In this document: piece after piece, positions 42,287-52,462 of the stretch
Layout of the letters: each line of letters opens with the position of its first letter
How positions within the stretch are numbered: the stretch's first letter is position 1
Source: DGNJ01 sp002388905
GTDB taxonomy: Bacteria > Pseudomonadota > Gammaproteobacteria > Pseudomonadales > Porticoccaceae
Reading direction: 5' to 3'
DNA length: 64,000 nucleotides
Assembly: GCA_036843405.1 (NCBI GenBank)
Contig: DAITSJ010000004.1
Span: forward strand, 124,001 to 188,000
Notes under the pieces: generated by a model
Database searches by the model: none
What the model was told of the DNA's origin: nothing
Seen by the model: only the letters and a program-made list of their open reading frames with translations
Program-made: the position numbers and the translations under genes

Positions 42287-44227
42287 ATGACGACCGAATT
42301 TCCCATTCACGAGGTGACGGAAGCCTGGCGGAAGTCCGCCCATATCGACGCCGATGCCTATGGCGCCATGTACCGGCGCTCCGTGGAAGAGCCGGAGTCA
42401 TTCTGGGCGGAACAGGCTGAAAAATTCCTCACCTGGGACAGGACCTGGGACCGGGTCTGCGATTACGATCTGCACAAGGGCGAGGCCCAATGGTTCGCCG
42501 GTGGCAAACTCAATGTCGCCGTCAACTGCATCGACCGGCACCTGGAAAGCCGGGGCGGACAGTCGGCGATTATCTGGGAGGGGGATAACCCCGCCGACGA
42601 CAAAACCATCACCTATCGCCAGCTCCACGAGGAGGTGTCCCGACTGGGCAATGTGCTCCGGGACCGGGGTGTGAAGAAGGGCGACCGGGTGTGCATCTAC
42701 ATGCCCATGATCCCCGAGGCGGCCTACGCCATGCTCGCCTGCGCCCGGATCGGCGCCATCCACTCGGTGGTTTTTGGCGGATTCTCGCCGGAGGCGCTCA
42801 AGGACCGTATCCTGGATTCCGATTGCCGGATCGTGATCACCGCCGACGAAGGGGTGCGCGGCGGCAAGGATATTCCGCTCAAGACCAATACCGACAGGGC
42901 GCTGAAACATTGCCCGGATGTTCACACAACGCTGGTGGTACGCCATACCGGTGGTGACATCGATTGGCACGAAGGGCGTGATATCTGGTACCAGGAGGCG
43001 GTCCGGTCCGTGTCGCCCGAGTGTCCGGCCGAGGAAATGGATGCGGAGGATCCGCTCTTTATCCTCTACACCTCCGGCTCCACCGGCAAACCCAAGGGGG
43101 TGCTGCACACCACCGGCGGTTATCTGCTCCAGGCGGCCATGACCCACAAATATACCTTCGACTATCACGACGGCGACGTCTTCTGGTGCACTGCCGATGT
43201 GGGCTGGGTTACCGGCCACACTTATATCGTCTACGGGCCGCTGTGCAATGGTGCCATCACCCTGATGTTCGAGGGCGTGCCCACCTACCCGGATGCCTCC
43301 CGCTGCTGGCAGGTCTGCGACAAGCACGGCGTCAACCAGTTCTATACCGCACCCACCGCCATACGCACCCTGATGCGCGCCGGCGACCACTATGTGGAGA
43401 AGTGCGACCTGGATTCGCTCAAGCTGCTGGGTACGGTTGGCGAGCCCATCAACCCGGAGGTCTGGGAATGGTATTACCGGGTCGTCGGGAAGAGCCGGTG
43501 CCCCATTGTCGATACCTGGTGGCAAACCGAAACCGGTGCCCACATGATCACGCCCCTGCCCGGTGCCGTGGACCTCAAGGCCGGTTCCGCGACCCTGCCG
43601 TTCTTCGGTGTCGAGCCGGCCCTGCTCGATGAACAGGGGCAAGAAATCGAGGGCCCGGGGCAGGGCAGCCTGGTCATCAAATCCTCCTGGCCGGCGCAGA
43701 TCCGTACCGTTTACGGCGATCATCAGCGCCTTATCGAAACCTATTTCTCCGCGTTTCCCGGTTATTATTTTACCGGCGACGGCGCCCGGCGGGACGAGGA
43801 CGGCTATTACTGGATCACCGGGCGCATGGACGATGTGCTTAACATCTCCGGCCACCGGCTGGGCACCGCCGAGATCGAGAGTGCCCTGGTAATGCACGAC
43901 GACGTCGCCGAGGCCGCCGTGGTGGGCTATCCCCACGATATCAAGGGCCAGGGCATCTATGCCTATGTGACGCCCATGGAGGGGGTCAGGGCCGACGACA
44001 GGCTCAAGCAGGCCCTGGTGGGCCTCTGCGTGGAGGAAATTGGCGGTATCGCCAAGCCCGACCTCATCCAGTGGGCGCCGGCCTTGCCCAAGACACGGTC
44101 GGGCAAGATCATGCGCCGTATCCTGCGCAAGATCGCCTCCAATGAGCTGGACAACCTGGGCGACACATCGACCCTGGCCGACCCGGCCGTGGTCGACGAC
44201 CTGATCGAGGAGCGCCTCAACCGCTGA
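42287..44227 (+). CDS. acs: Acetyl-CoA synthetase
   Basis: 646 residues from ATG 42287; a TTG at 42254 would add eleven residues without a better ribosome site. Family-typical motifs: YMPMIPEAAYAMLACARIGA, LYTSGSTGKPKGVLH, TADVGWVTGHTY, DTWWQTETG, the hinge ITGRMDDVLNISGHRLGTAE and PKTRSGKIMRR with the regulatory, acetylatable lysine. Converts acetate to acetyl-CoA and would recycle acetate or short products of the catabolic genes. Length fits Acs. Confidence 0.96.
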   Translation: MTTEFPIHEVTEAWRKSAHIDADAYGAMYRRSVEEPESFWAEQAEKFLTWDRTWDRVCDYDLHKGEAQWFAGGKLNVAVNCIDRHLESRGGQSAIIWEGDNPADDKTITYRQLHEEVSRLGNVLRDRGVKKGDRVCIYMPMIPEAAYAMLACARIGAIHSVVFGGFSPEALKDRILDSDCRIVITADEGVRGGKDIPLKTNTDRALKHCPDVHTTLVVRHTGGDIDWHEGRDIWYQEAVRSVSPECPAEEMDAEDPLFILYTSGSTGKPKGVLHTTGGYLLQAAMTHKYTFDYHDGDVFWCTADVGWVTGHTYIVYGPLCNGAITLMFEGVPTYPDASRCWQVCDKHGVNQFYTAPTAIRTLMRAGDHYVEKCDLDSLKLLGTVGEPINPEVWEWYYRVVGKSRCPIVDTWWQTETGAHMITPLPGAVDLKAGSATLPFFGVEPALLDEQGQEIEGPGQGSLVIKSSWPAQIRTVYGDHQRLIETYFSAFPGYYFTGDGARRDEDGYYWITGRMDDVLNISGHRLGTAEIESALVMHDDVAEAAVVGYPHDIKGQGIYAYVTPMEGVRADDRLKQALVGLCVEEIGGIAKPDLIQWAPALPKTRSGKIMRRILRKIASNELDNLGDTSTLADPAVVDDLIEERLNR

Positions 44228-44372
44228 AGCAGGCGGGGCAGCCCGGCGCCGGGGGGAACGTCCCGGTGCCCGGAGTCCCGGCACAATCCCCGCAAGTAAA
44301 GCCCTTGTAGACGTTTGGGCTTTTGACCGCTTCATGTAAAATGCCCGGCTCAATCGCACCGTCTCCAATCCC

Positions 44373-45767
44373 ATGCTTCCTGTAATTGCCCTGGTGGGCC
44401 GCCCCAATGTGGGCAAATCCACCCTGTTTAACCGCCTGACCCGTTCCCGCGAGGCCCTGGTGGCGAATTTCGCCGGCCTTACGCGGGACCGCAAGTACGG
44501 CGAGGGTGAACTGGCCGGACACCGGTTCATGCTGGTGGACACCGGTGGCATAAGCGGTTACGAGTCGGGTATCGATCAGGTCATGGCCGATCAGTCGCGC
44601 CAGGCCATCGACGAGGCCGACGTGGTCCTGTTCATGGTCGACTGCCGGGACGGCCTGACCCCCGCGGACCAGGAGATCGCCGACTACCTGCGCCAGCGGG
44701 GCAAGCCTTTCTACCTGGTGGCCAACAAGATTGACGGTCTCAACCCCGATACGGCCCTGGCGGATTTCTACCAGCTGGGTTGCGATGCCATCTATGCAAC
44801 CACCGCCACCCACGGGCGGGGCGTCGCCGCCCTCATGGAAGCTGTACTGGCGCCCTTTCCCAGGGAGCCGGAACCGGCGGATACCGATGTCGACAAGGGC
44901 ATCAGGATCGCTATCGTGGGGCGTCCCAATGTCGGCAAGTCAACCCTGGTCAATCGATTGCTGGGCGAGGATCGGGTGGTCGTCTTCGACCTGCCCGGGA
45001 CAACTCGTGACAGCATCTATATCGATTATGAGCGGGACGGCAGACCCTACACCCTGATCGATACCGCGGGCATTCGCCGGCGCAAAAACATCCGATTGAC
45101 CGTGGAGAAGTTCTCCATCGTCAAGACACTGAAGGCGATCGACGACGCCAATGTGGTGATTCTCATGATCGACGCCCGGGAAGGGCTGGTGGATCAGGAC
45201 CTGCATCTTATGGGCCAGGTGATCGAGGCCGGGCGGGCACTGGTGGTGGCGATTAACAAATGGGATGGCCTGGAGCCGGAGAGCCGCGACTGGATAAAGT
45301 CCGAACTCCAGCGGCGGCTGCGGTTTGTGGATTTTGCCGATATCCACTTCATTTCCGCCCTGCACGGCACCGGGGTCGGTCACCTGTATCAGTCGGTGGA
45401 AAAAGCCTATGCCGCCGCCACCGACAAACTCACCACCAATCATCTGACGCGGATCCTCGAAGATGCGGTGGCGGATCACCCGCCGCCCATGGTGCGGGGC
45501 CGACGGATCAAGCTGCGCTACGCCCATGCCGGTGGCCGCAATCCGCCCCTGGTCATTATTCACGGCAACCAGACCGAGGAAGTCCCCGGCCACTATACCC
45601 GCTACCTGGAAAAAATCTTCCGGCGCGAACTGGGGCTGCGGGGCACGCCGATAAGAATCGAATTCCGCTCCAGCGACAACCCCTACGCCGGGCGCAAGAA
45701 TACCCTGACCGCCCGGCAGGCCGCCAAGCGCCGACGGATGATGAAACACGTCAAGCGCAAAAAATAG
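44373..45767 (+). CDS. der: GTPase Der (EngA)
   Basis: 464 residues with two tandem G domains: GRPNVGKSTLFNRLT near residue 9 and GRPNVGKSTLVNRLL near 180, each with DTGG/DTAG and NKID/NKWD motifs, followed by a KH-like C-terminal domain with GLRGTPIRIEFR and a basic tail. Essential 50S ribosome assembly factor. It stands 145 bp after acs. Confidence 0.97.
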   Translation: MLPVIALVGRPNVGKSTLFNRLTRSREALVANFAGLTRDRKYGEGELAGHRFMLVDTGGISGYESGIDQVMADQSRQAIDEADVVLFMVDCRDGLTPADQEIADYLRQRGKPFYLVANKIDGLNPDTALADFYQLGCDAIYATTATHGRGVAALMEAVLAPFPREPEPADTDVDKGIRIAIVGRPNVGKSTLVNRLLGEDRVVVFDLPGTTRDSIYIDYERDGRPYTLIDTAGIRRRKNIRLTVEKFSIVKTLKAIDDANVVILMIDAREGLVDQDLHLMGQVIEAGRALVVAINKWDGLEPESRDWIKSELQRRLRFVDFADIHFISALHGTGVGHLYQSVEKAYAAATDKLTTNHLTRILEDAVADHPPPMVRGRRIKLRYAHAGGRNPPLVIIHGNQTEEVPGHYTRYLEKIFRRELGLRGTPIRIEFRSSDNPYAGRKNTLTARQAAKRRRMMKHVKRKK

Positions 45768-45827
45768 TCCCCCTCATCCCCTGTGCTTTTCCGCCTTTCA
45801 TTTCGCCCTGATACCAAGGAGATCACT

Positions 45828-46541
45828 ATGAAAAACAAATTGCCGGCCCTGCTGCTTATCCTGACCGCTGGCGCCGTCCAGGCGGAGCGTGCCTGGCACG
45901 GGGAGGGAGATTTTGCCTACAACAAGGCAAGCGGCAACACCGACACCGAAGTCTTGATGGCGGAACTGGAAATCGTCTACCAGCGGGATCGCTGGACCCA
46001 CACCGGCGGTATCGAAGCCCTGAACTCCTCCGAGGACGGCGAGCGCAGCGCCGAAAGCTATACCCTGCGGGAAAAAAGCGACTTCGCCCTCTCTGACCGG
46101 CGCTATGTCTTTGGTGCCGGCCGTTATCGGGACGATCGTTTCAGTGGCTACGAGTACCAGGCTTCCCTGAGAACCGGCATGGGTGTCCACCTTATCAAGA
46201 GCGACCGGACCATTCTGGATCTGGAAGGCGGTGTCGGTTACCGGCGCAGCAAGGAACACGCCACTGATCAGGAGGCCGGCGACACCCTCAACGAGGCCAT
46301 CCTGACCGCGGCCGCCGTCTACCAGTACCAGCTCACCGAGACCACCCGTTTCGAGAGTGATTTCAGTATGGAATCCGGCCAGGACAATACCTACCTGGAA
46401 GGCGAGGTGGCCGTCAAAGTCAAGATCAATTCCAGGCTGGCGCTGAAAGTGGGCTATAAAGCCGAGCATAACACCGACGTGCCCGAGGGCACCGAGAAGA
46501 CCGACACTTTCACTTCAGTGGGGCTCAATTACAGCTTCTAG
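45828..46541 (+). CDS. DUF481 family outer-membrane-type protein
   Basis: 237 residues from ATG 45828 (AAGGAG at 45816-45821). Signal peptide (KLPALLLILTAGAVQA), then a beta-rich domain with GEGDFAYNKASGNTDTE, a YRRSKEHATDQ region and a final GLNYSF strand, as in the salt-induced outer-membrane (DUF481/YdiY) family. Probably a small outer-membrane beta barrel; ligand unknown. Convergent with xseA. Confidence 0.88.
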   Translation: MKNKLPALLLILTAGAVQAERAWHGEGDFAYNKASGNTDTEVLMAELEIVYQRDRWTHTGGIEALNSSEDGERSAESYTLREKSDFALSDRRYVFGAGRYRDDRFSGYEYQASLRTGMGVHLIKSDRTILDLEGGVGYRRSKEHATDQEAGDTLNEAILTAAAVYQYQLTETTRFESDFSMESGQDNTYLEGEVAVKVKINSRLALKVGYKAEHNTDVPEGTEKTDTFTSVGLNYSF

Positions 46542-46607
46542 GGTTCCTGGGGGCCGGGTTGTGAATCAGGAAGTGCCAGCCGGCTTGAATCAGACCCGTT
46601 CCGGCTT

Positions 46608-48014
46608 CTACGAAGGTTCACTATCCTTGTCATCGGAGTCGGCCGGGAACAGCCGGAACGGGCTGTCTTTCCCCCATTGCCGGCTGCTCTCAACGGTGCA
46701 ATCCAGGGCGCCGTCTGCCACCAGGACTTCGAGAGGCTGGCCTTTAGCCACCTGGTTGACGACGCGGACAATGTTCCGGTCCCCGTCCCGGGCAATGGCG
46801 TAACCCCGTTCCAGGGTGGCCAGTGGGCTCACCGCATTCAGTGTTGCCGCTAGCCGGGCCAGTTGGTCGCTCCTTCGCTGCAGGTCGCCATGAACGGCGC
46901 GACGGAGGCGGGCGGCCAACTGGGACACCGCCGTCTTCTTTTGCTCAAGCAGCCTGTCCGGGCGGATGGCGTCAACCTGGGTGGCGAGCTGGCGAAGGCG
47001 CTGTCGGCGCTGGGCCAGGCCTGTATTCATGGCCCGGATCAGGCGGATTTCCAGGTGGTCCAGGTGCTGGGCCGATTCCCGCAACCTGTCGGAGGGGTTG
47101 CGCAGTCGTTTTTTGAGTCCTTCCAGTTCCTGGCGCCGCGCTAGCAGTGACCGGTTCAGGATCCTTTTCAGTTGGGCTTCCATATCCCGGAAGGCCGACG
47201 CCAGTTCGCCGCCGTCGGGGCCGGCCACCTCGGCCGCCGCCGATGGGGTGGGCGCGCGCACATCGGCGACGAAATCGGAAATGGCAAAGTCGGTTTCATG
47301 GCCCACGGCGCTGACCACCGGCAGCCGGCTGGCGAACAGGGCCCTGGCGACGATTTCCTCGTTGAACGACCAGAGGTCTTCCAGGGAGCCGCCACCCCGG
47401 GCCAGGATCAGTGTGTCGCAGGTATCGTGGACGTTGGCGGCTTCCAGGGCGGCGACAATCTCCCGGGCGGCGCCGGCTCCCTGCACGGCGGTGGGGTAGA
47501 CCGTCACCGGCACCCAGGGACAGCGCCGGGCCAGCACATGGAGAATGTCCCTGATCGCCGCTCCCGTGGGCGAGGTGATCACGCCGATACGCCCGGGATA
47601 GGCGGGCAGGGCCTGCTTGTGGGCGGGATCGAAGAGACCTTCCTGCTCCAGGCGCCGTTTAAGCTCCTCGAATTGCTGCTGCAGCATTCCTTCGCCGTCC
47701 GCTTCCAGGTGCTCGACGATGAGCTGGTAGTCGCCCCGGTTTTCGTAGAGGCCCACCCGGGCCCTGACCATCACCTGCTGGCCGTCCCGGGGTGGTTGCC
47801 GGACCAGGGCATTGCGTTTGCGGAACATGGCGCAGCGCACCTGGGCGCCGCCATCCTTGAGGGTGAAGTACCAGTGGCCGGAGCCGGGACGGGCCAGGTT
47901 GGAGATCTCGCCCCGCACCCAGAGCAGGGGCAGGTGGGTTTCCAGCAGTTGCCGGACCCGGCGGTTGAGCTGGGAGACGGTGAGAATCTGGCGCTGGGCG
48001 GTTTCTTCGAGCAT
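46608..48014 (-). CDS. xseA: Exodeoxyribonuclease VII large subunit
   Basis: 468 residues. N-terminal OB-fold (LTVSQLNRRVRQLLE, LPLLWVRGEISN, GHWYFTLKDGGAQVRCAMF), the catalytic core with GVITSPTGAAIRDI, ILARGGGSLEDLWSFN and SAVGHETDFAISDFVAD, and a coiled-coil C-terminal part. Degrades single-stranded DNA together with XseB, which is not encoded here. Divergent from guaB with 115 bp between. Confidence 0.96.
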   Translation of the reverse strand: MLEETAQRQILTVSQLNRRVRQLLETHLPLLWVRGEISNLARPGSGHWYFTLKDGGAQVRCAMFRKRNALVRQPPRDGQQVMVRARVGLYENRGDYQLIVEHLEADGEGMLQQQFEELKRRLEQEGLFDPAHKQALPAYPGRIGVITSPTGAAIRDILHVLARRCPWVPVTVYPTAVQGAGAAREIVAALEAANVHDTCDTLILARGGGSLEDLWSFNEEIVARALFASRLPVVSAVGHETDFAISDFVADVRAPTPSAAAEVAGPDGGELASAFRDMEAQLKRILNRSLLARRQELEGLKKRLRNPSDRLRESAQHLDHLEIRLIRAMNTGLAQRRQRLRQLATQVDAIRPDRLLEQKKTAVSQLAARLRRAVHGDLQRRSDQLARLAATLNAVSPLATLERGYAIARDGDRNIVRVVNQVAKGQPLEVLVADGALDCTVESSRQWGKDSPFRLFPADSDDKDSEPS

Positions 48015-48129
48015 GGCGGCATTGTAAGCGGCATCGGCCGGCGCACAAAGCAGGTTTCAGTTTACCGGGGTCCCTGCCGTCGATATAATTGCCCGTTTCC
48101 TGAAAGCCGCAGGACGTGAGTTATCCGCT

Positions 48130-49605
48130 ATGCCTCGAATCGCCTACGAAGCACTCACCTTTGACGATGTATTGCTGTTGCCCGGTTACTCGGAGGTGGT
48201 GGCCAAGGACGTCAGCCTGAGGACCCGCCTCACCCGGGATATTGCCCTGAACATCCCCCTGGTGTCGGCGGCAATGGACACAGTGACCGAGTCCCGCCTG
48301 GCCATCGCCCTGGCCCAGGAGGGCGGTATCGGTATCGTCCACAAGAGCATGGGCATGGAGGATCAGGCCCTGGAAGTCCGGGCCGTCAAGAAATACGAGA
48401 GCGGCGTGGTCAAGGATCCCATCTGTATCGACGCCGACGCCACCATCCGCGACCTGCTGGCGCTGACCAAGACCAACAATATTTCCGGCGTACCCGTACT
48501 CAAGAACGGCGAACTGGTGGGTATTGTCACCCGCCGCGACGTCCGTTTCGAGACCAACCTGGATGCCAGGATTTCCACGGTCATGACCGGCAAAGACCGG
48601 CTGGTCACTGTTCACGAAGGCGCGGAATCCGACGAGATCAAGGCGTTGCTGCACAGGTACCGCATCGAAAAGGTGCTGGTGGTCAACGACCGGTTCGACC
48701 TGCGCGGCCTGATTACCGTCAAGGATATCGACAAGGCCGAACAGTTCCCCAACGCCTGCAAGGACGAGCAGGGCCGGCTCAGGGTGGGCGCCTCCGTGGG
48801 CACCAGCCCCGAGACCGACGAGCGGGTCGACGCACTGATTGCCGCCGGTGTCGACGTGCTGGTGGTGGATACCGCCCACGGCCATTCCCGCAATGTGCTC
48901 GACCGGGTCAAGCGCATCAAGCAGCAGCATCCGGAGATCCAGGTGGTGGGCGGCAATATCGCCAGCGTCGAGGCGGCCGTGGCCCTTGCCGACGCCGGTG
49001 CCGACGGCATCAAGGTGGGTATCGGACCGGGTTCCATCTGCACGACCCGTATTGTTACGGGCGTCGGCGTACCCCAGGTTTCCGCCATCGCCGAGGTGGT
49101 GAAGGCCCTCAAGGGCCGCGATGTGCCGGTTATCGCCGACGGCGGCATCCGCTTTTCCGGCGATATCGCCAAGGCCATCGTCGCCGGCGCCCACTGCGTG
49201 ATGATGGGCTCCATGTTCGCGGGCACCGAGGAAGCACCCGGGGAGATCGAGCTTTACCAGGGACGCACCTACAAGGCCTATCGCGGCATGGGCTCCATGG
49301 GCGCCATGTCCCGCCACCAGGGCGCCAGCGAGCGCTACTTCCAGGACTCCAGCGCCGGTGTCGAGAAACTGGTGCCTGAGGGCATAGAGGGACGCGTACC
49401 CTACAAGGGGCCGGTATCCGCCATTATCCACCAGATGATGGGTGGCCTGCGCTCCGCCATGGGCTACACGGGCAGCATCGATATCGACACCATGCGCACC
49501 AAACCCCAGTTTGTGCGCATCACCAGCGCCGGGGTGGGGGAGAGCCACGTCCACGACGTGAGCATCACCAAGGAAGCCCCGAACTACCCCGTTGGCGGCC
49601 GGTAA
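48130..49605 (+). CDS. guaB: IMP dehydrogenase
   Basis: 491 residues. TIM-barrel start (YEALTFDDVLLLPGYSEV), two CBS domains inserted after about residue 95 (DPICIDADATIRD, VPVLKNGELVGIVTRRD), catalytic loop GPGSICTTR with Cys304, and the flap GYTGSIDID. NAD-dependent conversion of IMP to XMP, first step to GMP; guaA follows 72 bp later. Confidence 0.97.
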   Translation: MPRIAYEALTFDDVLLLPGYSEVVAKDVSLRTRLTRDIALNIPLVSAAMDTVTESRLAIALAQEGGIGIVHKSMGMEDQALEVRAVKKYESGVVKDPICIDADATIRDLLALTKTNNISGVPVLKNGELVGIVTRRDVRFETNLDARISTVMTGKDRLVTVHEGAESDEIKALLHRYRIEKVLVVNDRFDLRGLITVKDIDKAEQFPNACKDEQGRLRVGASVGTSPETDERVDALIAAGVDVLVVDTAHGHSRNVLDRVKRIKQQHPEIQVVGGNIASVEAAVALADAGADGIKVGIGPGSICTTRIVTGVGVPQVSAIAEVVKALKGRDVPVIADGGIRFSGDIAKAIVAGAHCVMMGSMFAGTEEAPGEIELYQGRTYKAYRGMGSMGAMSRHQGASERYFQDSSAGVEKLVPEGIEGRVPYKGPVSAIIHQMMGGLRSAMGYTGSIDIDTMRTKPQFVRITSAGVGESHVHDVSITKEAPNYPVGGR

Positions 49606-49677
49606 GGTCGTCCGCTACATACCCGTGGCGCGGCCCCGCCGCGTTCGCGCCAGCCGGAGAACCGACAAAGCATCACC

Positions 49678-51261
49678 ATGAGCCGGAATATTCATGCCCA
49701 GAAAATCCTCGTCCTCGATTTTGGCTCCCAGTACACCCAGTTGATTGCCCGCCGCGTGCGGGAAGTGGGTGTCTATTGCGAAATCCACCCCTTCGATATG
49801 GACGAGGCGGATATCCGCTCCTTCGGCCCGAAGGGCATTATCCTGTCCGGCGGTCCCGAATCCGTCACCGGCGGCGAAACCGCTCCCCGGGCACCGTCCC
49901 TGGTCTACGAACTGGGCGTCCCGGTGCTGGGTATCTGCTACGGCATGCAGACCATGGCCGCCCATTTCGGTGGAACCGTGCTTGAATCAAAAATCCAGGA
50001 GTTCGGGTACGCCCAGATTCGTGTCCACGGTAACAATCCCCTGTTCCGGGATATCAAGGACCATGTGGATCACGAGGATGGATCGGCGCTGCTCGACGTT
50101 TGGATGAGCCACGGCGACAAGGTCACGGCCCTGCCCCCGGACTTCGAACTGATAGCATCCACTCCCAGTTGCCCCATCGCCGGCATGCGCGCCCGGCACA
50201 AGCCTTTCTATGGCATCCAGTTCCACCCCGAGGTGACCCACACCCTCCAGGGCAAACGGATGTTCGAGCATTTTGCCTACGATATCTGCGGCTGCGACGC
50301 CCTCTGGACGGCCGCCAATATCATCGACGACGCTATCGAACGAATCCGCAACCAGGTGGGCAATGACAAGGTGCTTCTGGGCCTCTCCGGCGGTGTCGAC
50401 TCCTCCGTAGTGGCGGCCCTGCTGCACAAGGCCATCGGCGACCAGCTTACCTGTGTCTTCGTGGACAACGGTCTGTTGCGCAAGGACGAAGGTGAACAGG
50501 TCATGGACATGTTCGCGCGCAATATGGGCGTCAAGGTCATCCGCGTCGATGCCGAAGACCAGTTCCTGGACAGGCTCGCGGGCATCAGTGACCCGGAAGC
50601 CAAGCGCAAGATTATCGGCAACACTTTCATCGATGTTTTCGACGCCGAGGCCGCCAGACTCAGGGATGTTAACTGGCTGGCCCAGGGCACCATCTACCCG
50701 GACGTCATCGAGTCCGCCGCCTCGAAAACCGGCAAGGCCCAGGTCATCAAATCCCACCACAATGTCGGCGGTCTGCCGGAAACCATGAAAATGTCTCTCG
50801 TGGAACCCCTGCGGGAACTGTTCAAGGACGAGGTACGCAAGATCGGCCTGGAACTGGGCCTGCCCTACGACATGGTTCACCGCCATCCCTTCCCTGGTCC
50901 CGGACTGGGTGTGCGTATCCTCGGCGAAGTGAAAAGAGAGTATGCCGTCCTGCTGCGCGAAGCCGATGCCATCTTCATCGAGGAACTGCACCGGGCCGAC
51001 TGGTACCACAAGACCAGCCAGGCCTTTGCCGTGTTCCTGCCGGTAAAATCCGTGGGGGTGGTGGGAGATGCCCGTCGCTACGAATATGTTGTCAGTCTCC
51101 GGGCAGTGGAAACGATCGACTTTATGACTGCACGCTGGGCGCACCTGCCCTATGAGCTTCTGGAAAAAATTTCCAACCGCATCATCAACGAGATCGGCGG
51201 TATTTCCCGGGTTACCTACGATGTCTCCAGCAAGCCGCCGGCGACTATTGAGTGGGAGTGA
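49678..51261 (+). CDS. guaA: GMP synthase (glutamine-hydrolysing)
   Basis: 527 residues. N-terminal class I glutamine amidotransferase domain with Cys87 (VLGICYGMQ) and the His/Glu in IQFHPEV; ATP-pyrophosphatase P-loop LSGGVDSSVVAALL; C-terminal dimerisation domain with HRHPFPGPGLGVRI and PPATIEWE. Makes GMP from XMP. Its last four codons and stop form the attachment site of the genomic island that follows, but the reading frame is restored intact by the repeat. Confidence 0.97.
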   Translation: MSRNIHAQKILVLDFGSQYTQLIARRVREVGVYCEIHPFDMDEADIRSFGPKGIILSGGPESVTGGETAPRAPSLVYELGVPVLGICYGMQTMAAHFGGTVLESKIQEFGYAQIRVHGNNPLFRDIKDHVDHEDGSALLDVWMSHGDKVTALPPDFELIASTPSCPIAGMRARHKPFYGIQFHPEVTHTLQGKRMFEHFAYDICGCDALWTAANIIDDAIERIRNQVGNDKVLLGLSGGVDSSVVAALLHKAIGDQLTCVFVDNGLLRKDEGEQVMDMFARNMGVKVIRVDAEDQFLDRLAGISDPEAKRKIIGNTFIDVFDAEAARLRDVNWLAQGTIYPDVIESAASKTGKAQVIKSHHNVGGLPETMKMSLVEPLRELFKDEVRKIGLELGLPYDMVHRHPFPGPGLGVRILGEVKREYAVLLREADAIFIEELHRADWYHKTSQAFAVFLPVKSVGVVGDARRYEYVVSLRAVETIDFMTARWAHLPYELLEKISNRIINEIGGISRVTYDVSSKPPATIEWE

Positions 51262-51262
51262 C
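51250..51262. repeat. Island attachment repeat, guaA side (att)
   Basis: GAGTGGGAGTGAC, comprising the final codons and stop of guaA. Identical to 60294-60306. Confidence 0.85.
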
Positions 51263-51330
51263 GGAAACTCGTAACAAATTGAAATATAAAGATAAATTTA
51301 TTCCAATTGATAACATAATCTGCATCATCA

Positions 51331-51350
51331 ATGGTATTTTTCATGGTATT
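51331..51350. repeat. Sub-terminal island repeat, left copy
   Basis: ATGGTATTTTTCATGGTATT, 20 bp, itself a double ATGGTA. An identical direct copy lies at 60214-60233, so each is 60-80 bp inside an att repeat. Further GGTACCATG (51380s) and CATGGTATC (51400s) motifs follow on this side. The pattern suggests arm-type binding sites of the missing tyrosine recombinase. The 51262-51519 gap otherwise has no clear gene. Confidence 0.7.
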
Positions 51351-51519
51351 GGCTGCGGATAGCACGGCAGAAAGCGGCGGTACCATGAGAGACACATTAA
51401 CGTTGGCATGGTATCAGAGCTTGAAGAACTCGCGCTCTGGAGTAATCCGGAAATCTGCAAACAGTAGTATTAAATGACGTGGATGCGGTTGGTTAGTTCA
51501 TTCTGTCAGTCGCCTTTGG

Positions 51520-52413
51520 TTACTGTTTGGTTTTATCGCGGCAAAACTCATCTTTTAGCTCAATTTCGATAGTAGTGTGGGCCAGCCCGAACTGTTCGAG
51601 TGCCTCGGCCGTGGCATTTTTCATGGCGCCATATTCATCGGCGTCAAAGTCGCCACCAACCACAATGTGCGCCGTCAACACATGGTGCTCGCCATCAAGC
51701 GACCAGAGGTGCTGGTGATGAATGTCGAGGATGCCGTCGATATCCAGCAGCGCATTTCGAATCTCATCGTGAAGCGCCCGGTCGGGTACCGCCTGAAGGA
51801 ACAGCTTGCCGGTGATCCACAGGTTGCGGATGACGTTGAACAGAATGAACAGGGTGAAGCCCACCGATAGCAGTGGGTCGAGAATGGGCCAGTCGGCGAA
51901 CATCAATACGACGGCAACGACCAATACCGCGAGCCAGCCGAGCACGTCTTCCAGTAGGTGCCAGTTCAGGACCTTTTCGTTCAGGGTACTGCCCTTGCTC
52001 AGGCGGTAAGCCGCAATCCCGTTGACGGTTATACCCAGTATGGCCAGTGCAAGCATGCCCTCGGTCACCGGCATCACCGGGTTGCCGAGCCGGGGAATGG
52101 CTTCGCTCAGGACCCACAGCGAGCCGGCGATAAGAACCACGCTGTTGATGAAGGCGCCGAACAAGGTCAACCGTCGGTAACCGTAGGTGAACTCACTGTC
52201 GGCGGATTTTCGTCCCCAGCGCGCCAGCAGCCAGGCGCTGCCGATGGACAGGCTGTCGCCCAGGTCGTGCACCGCATCCGCCATGATGGCGGTGCTGTTG
52301 GTCAGCAGGCCGCCTATGAACTCGATAATGGTAAAAGCGACATTCAGGAAGAAGGCCAAAGCAATGCGTTTGGAATCTTCATTCTCATTATGGCTGTGAT
52401 TATGATTATGCAT
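51520..52413 (-). CDS. Cation diffusion facilitator (CDF) metal exporter
   Basis: 297 residues. His-rich N terminus (MHNHNHSHNE), six membrane helices, metal-site motif His49-x-x-x-Asp53 in DAVHDLGDS with Asp46 just before it, and a second HxxxD in NWHLLEDVLGW (helix 5). The C-terminal cytosolic domain carries DIHHQHLWSLDGEHH, further metal ligands. A proton antiporter for Zn/Co/Cd-type divalent metals of the CzcD/DmeF kind. Last gene of the island's minus-strand efflux cluster. Confidence 0.93.
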   Translation of the reverse strand: MHNHNHSHNENEDSKRIALAFFLNVAFTIIEFIGGLLTNSTAIMADAVHDLGDSLSIGSAWLLARWGRKSADSEFTYGYRRLTLFGAFINSVVLIAGSLWVLSEAIPRLGNPVMPVTEGMLALAILGITVNGIAAYRLSKGSTLNEKVLNWHLLEDVLGWLAVLVVAVVLMFADWPILDPLLSVGFTLFILFNVIRNLWITGKLFLQAVPDRALHDEIRNALLDIDGILDIHHQHLWSLDGEHHVLTAHIVVGGDFDADEYGAMKNATAEALEQFGLAHTTIEIELKDEFCRDKTKQ

Positions 52414-52462
52414 TGGCTATTCACCTCAACTTGAATTTGGTCTTTATCCGGTCACGACATCG

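Noticed and set aside
42398..44551. 717-codon minus-strand open frame across acs and der
   Set aside because: Antisense shadow; spans two known genes on the other strand.
51331..51477. 48-codon open frame starting in the left island repeat (MVFFMVLAADSTAESGG)
   Set aside because: No ribosome site, and the same ATG-rich start is simply the repeated 20-mer; the right copy ends after 15 codons.
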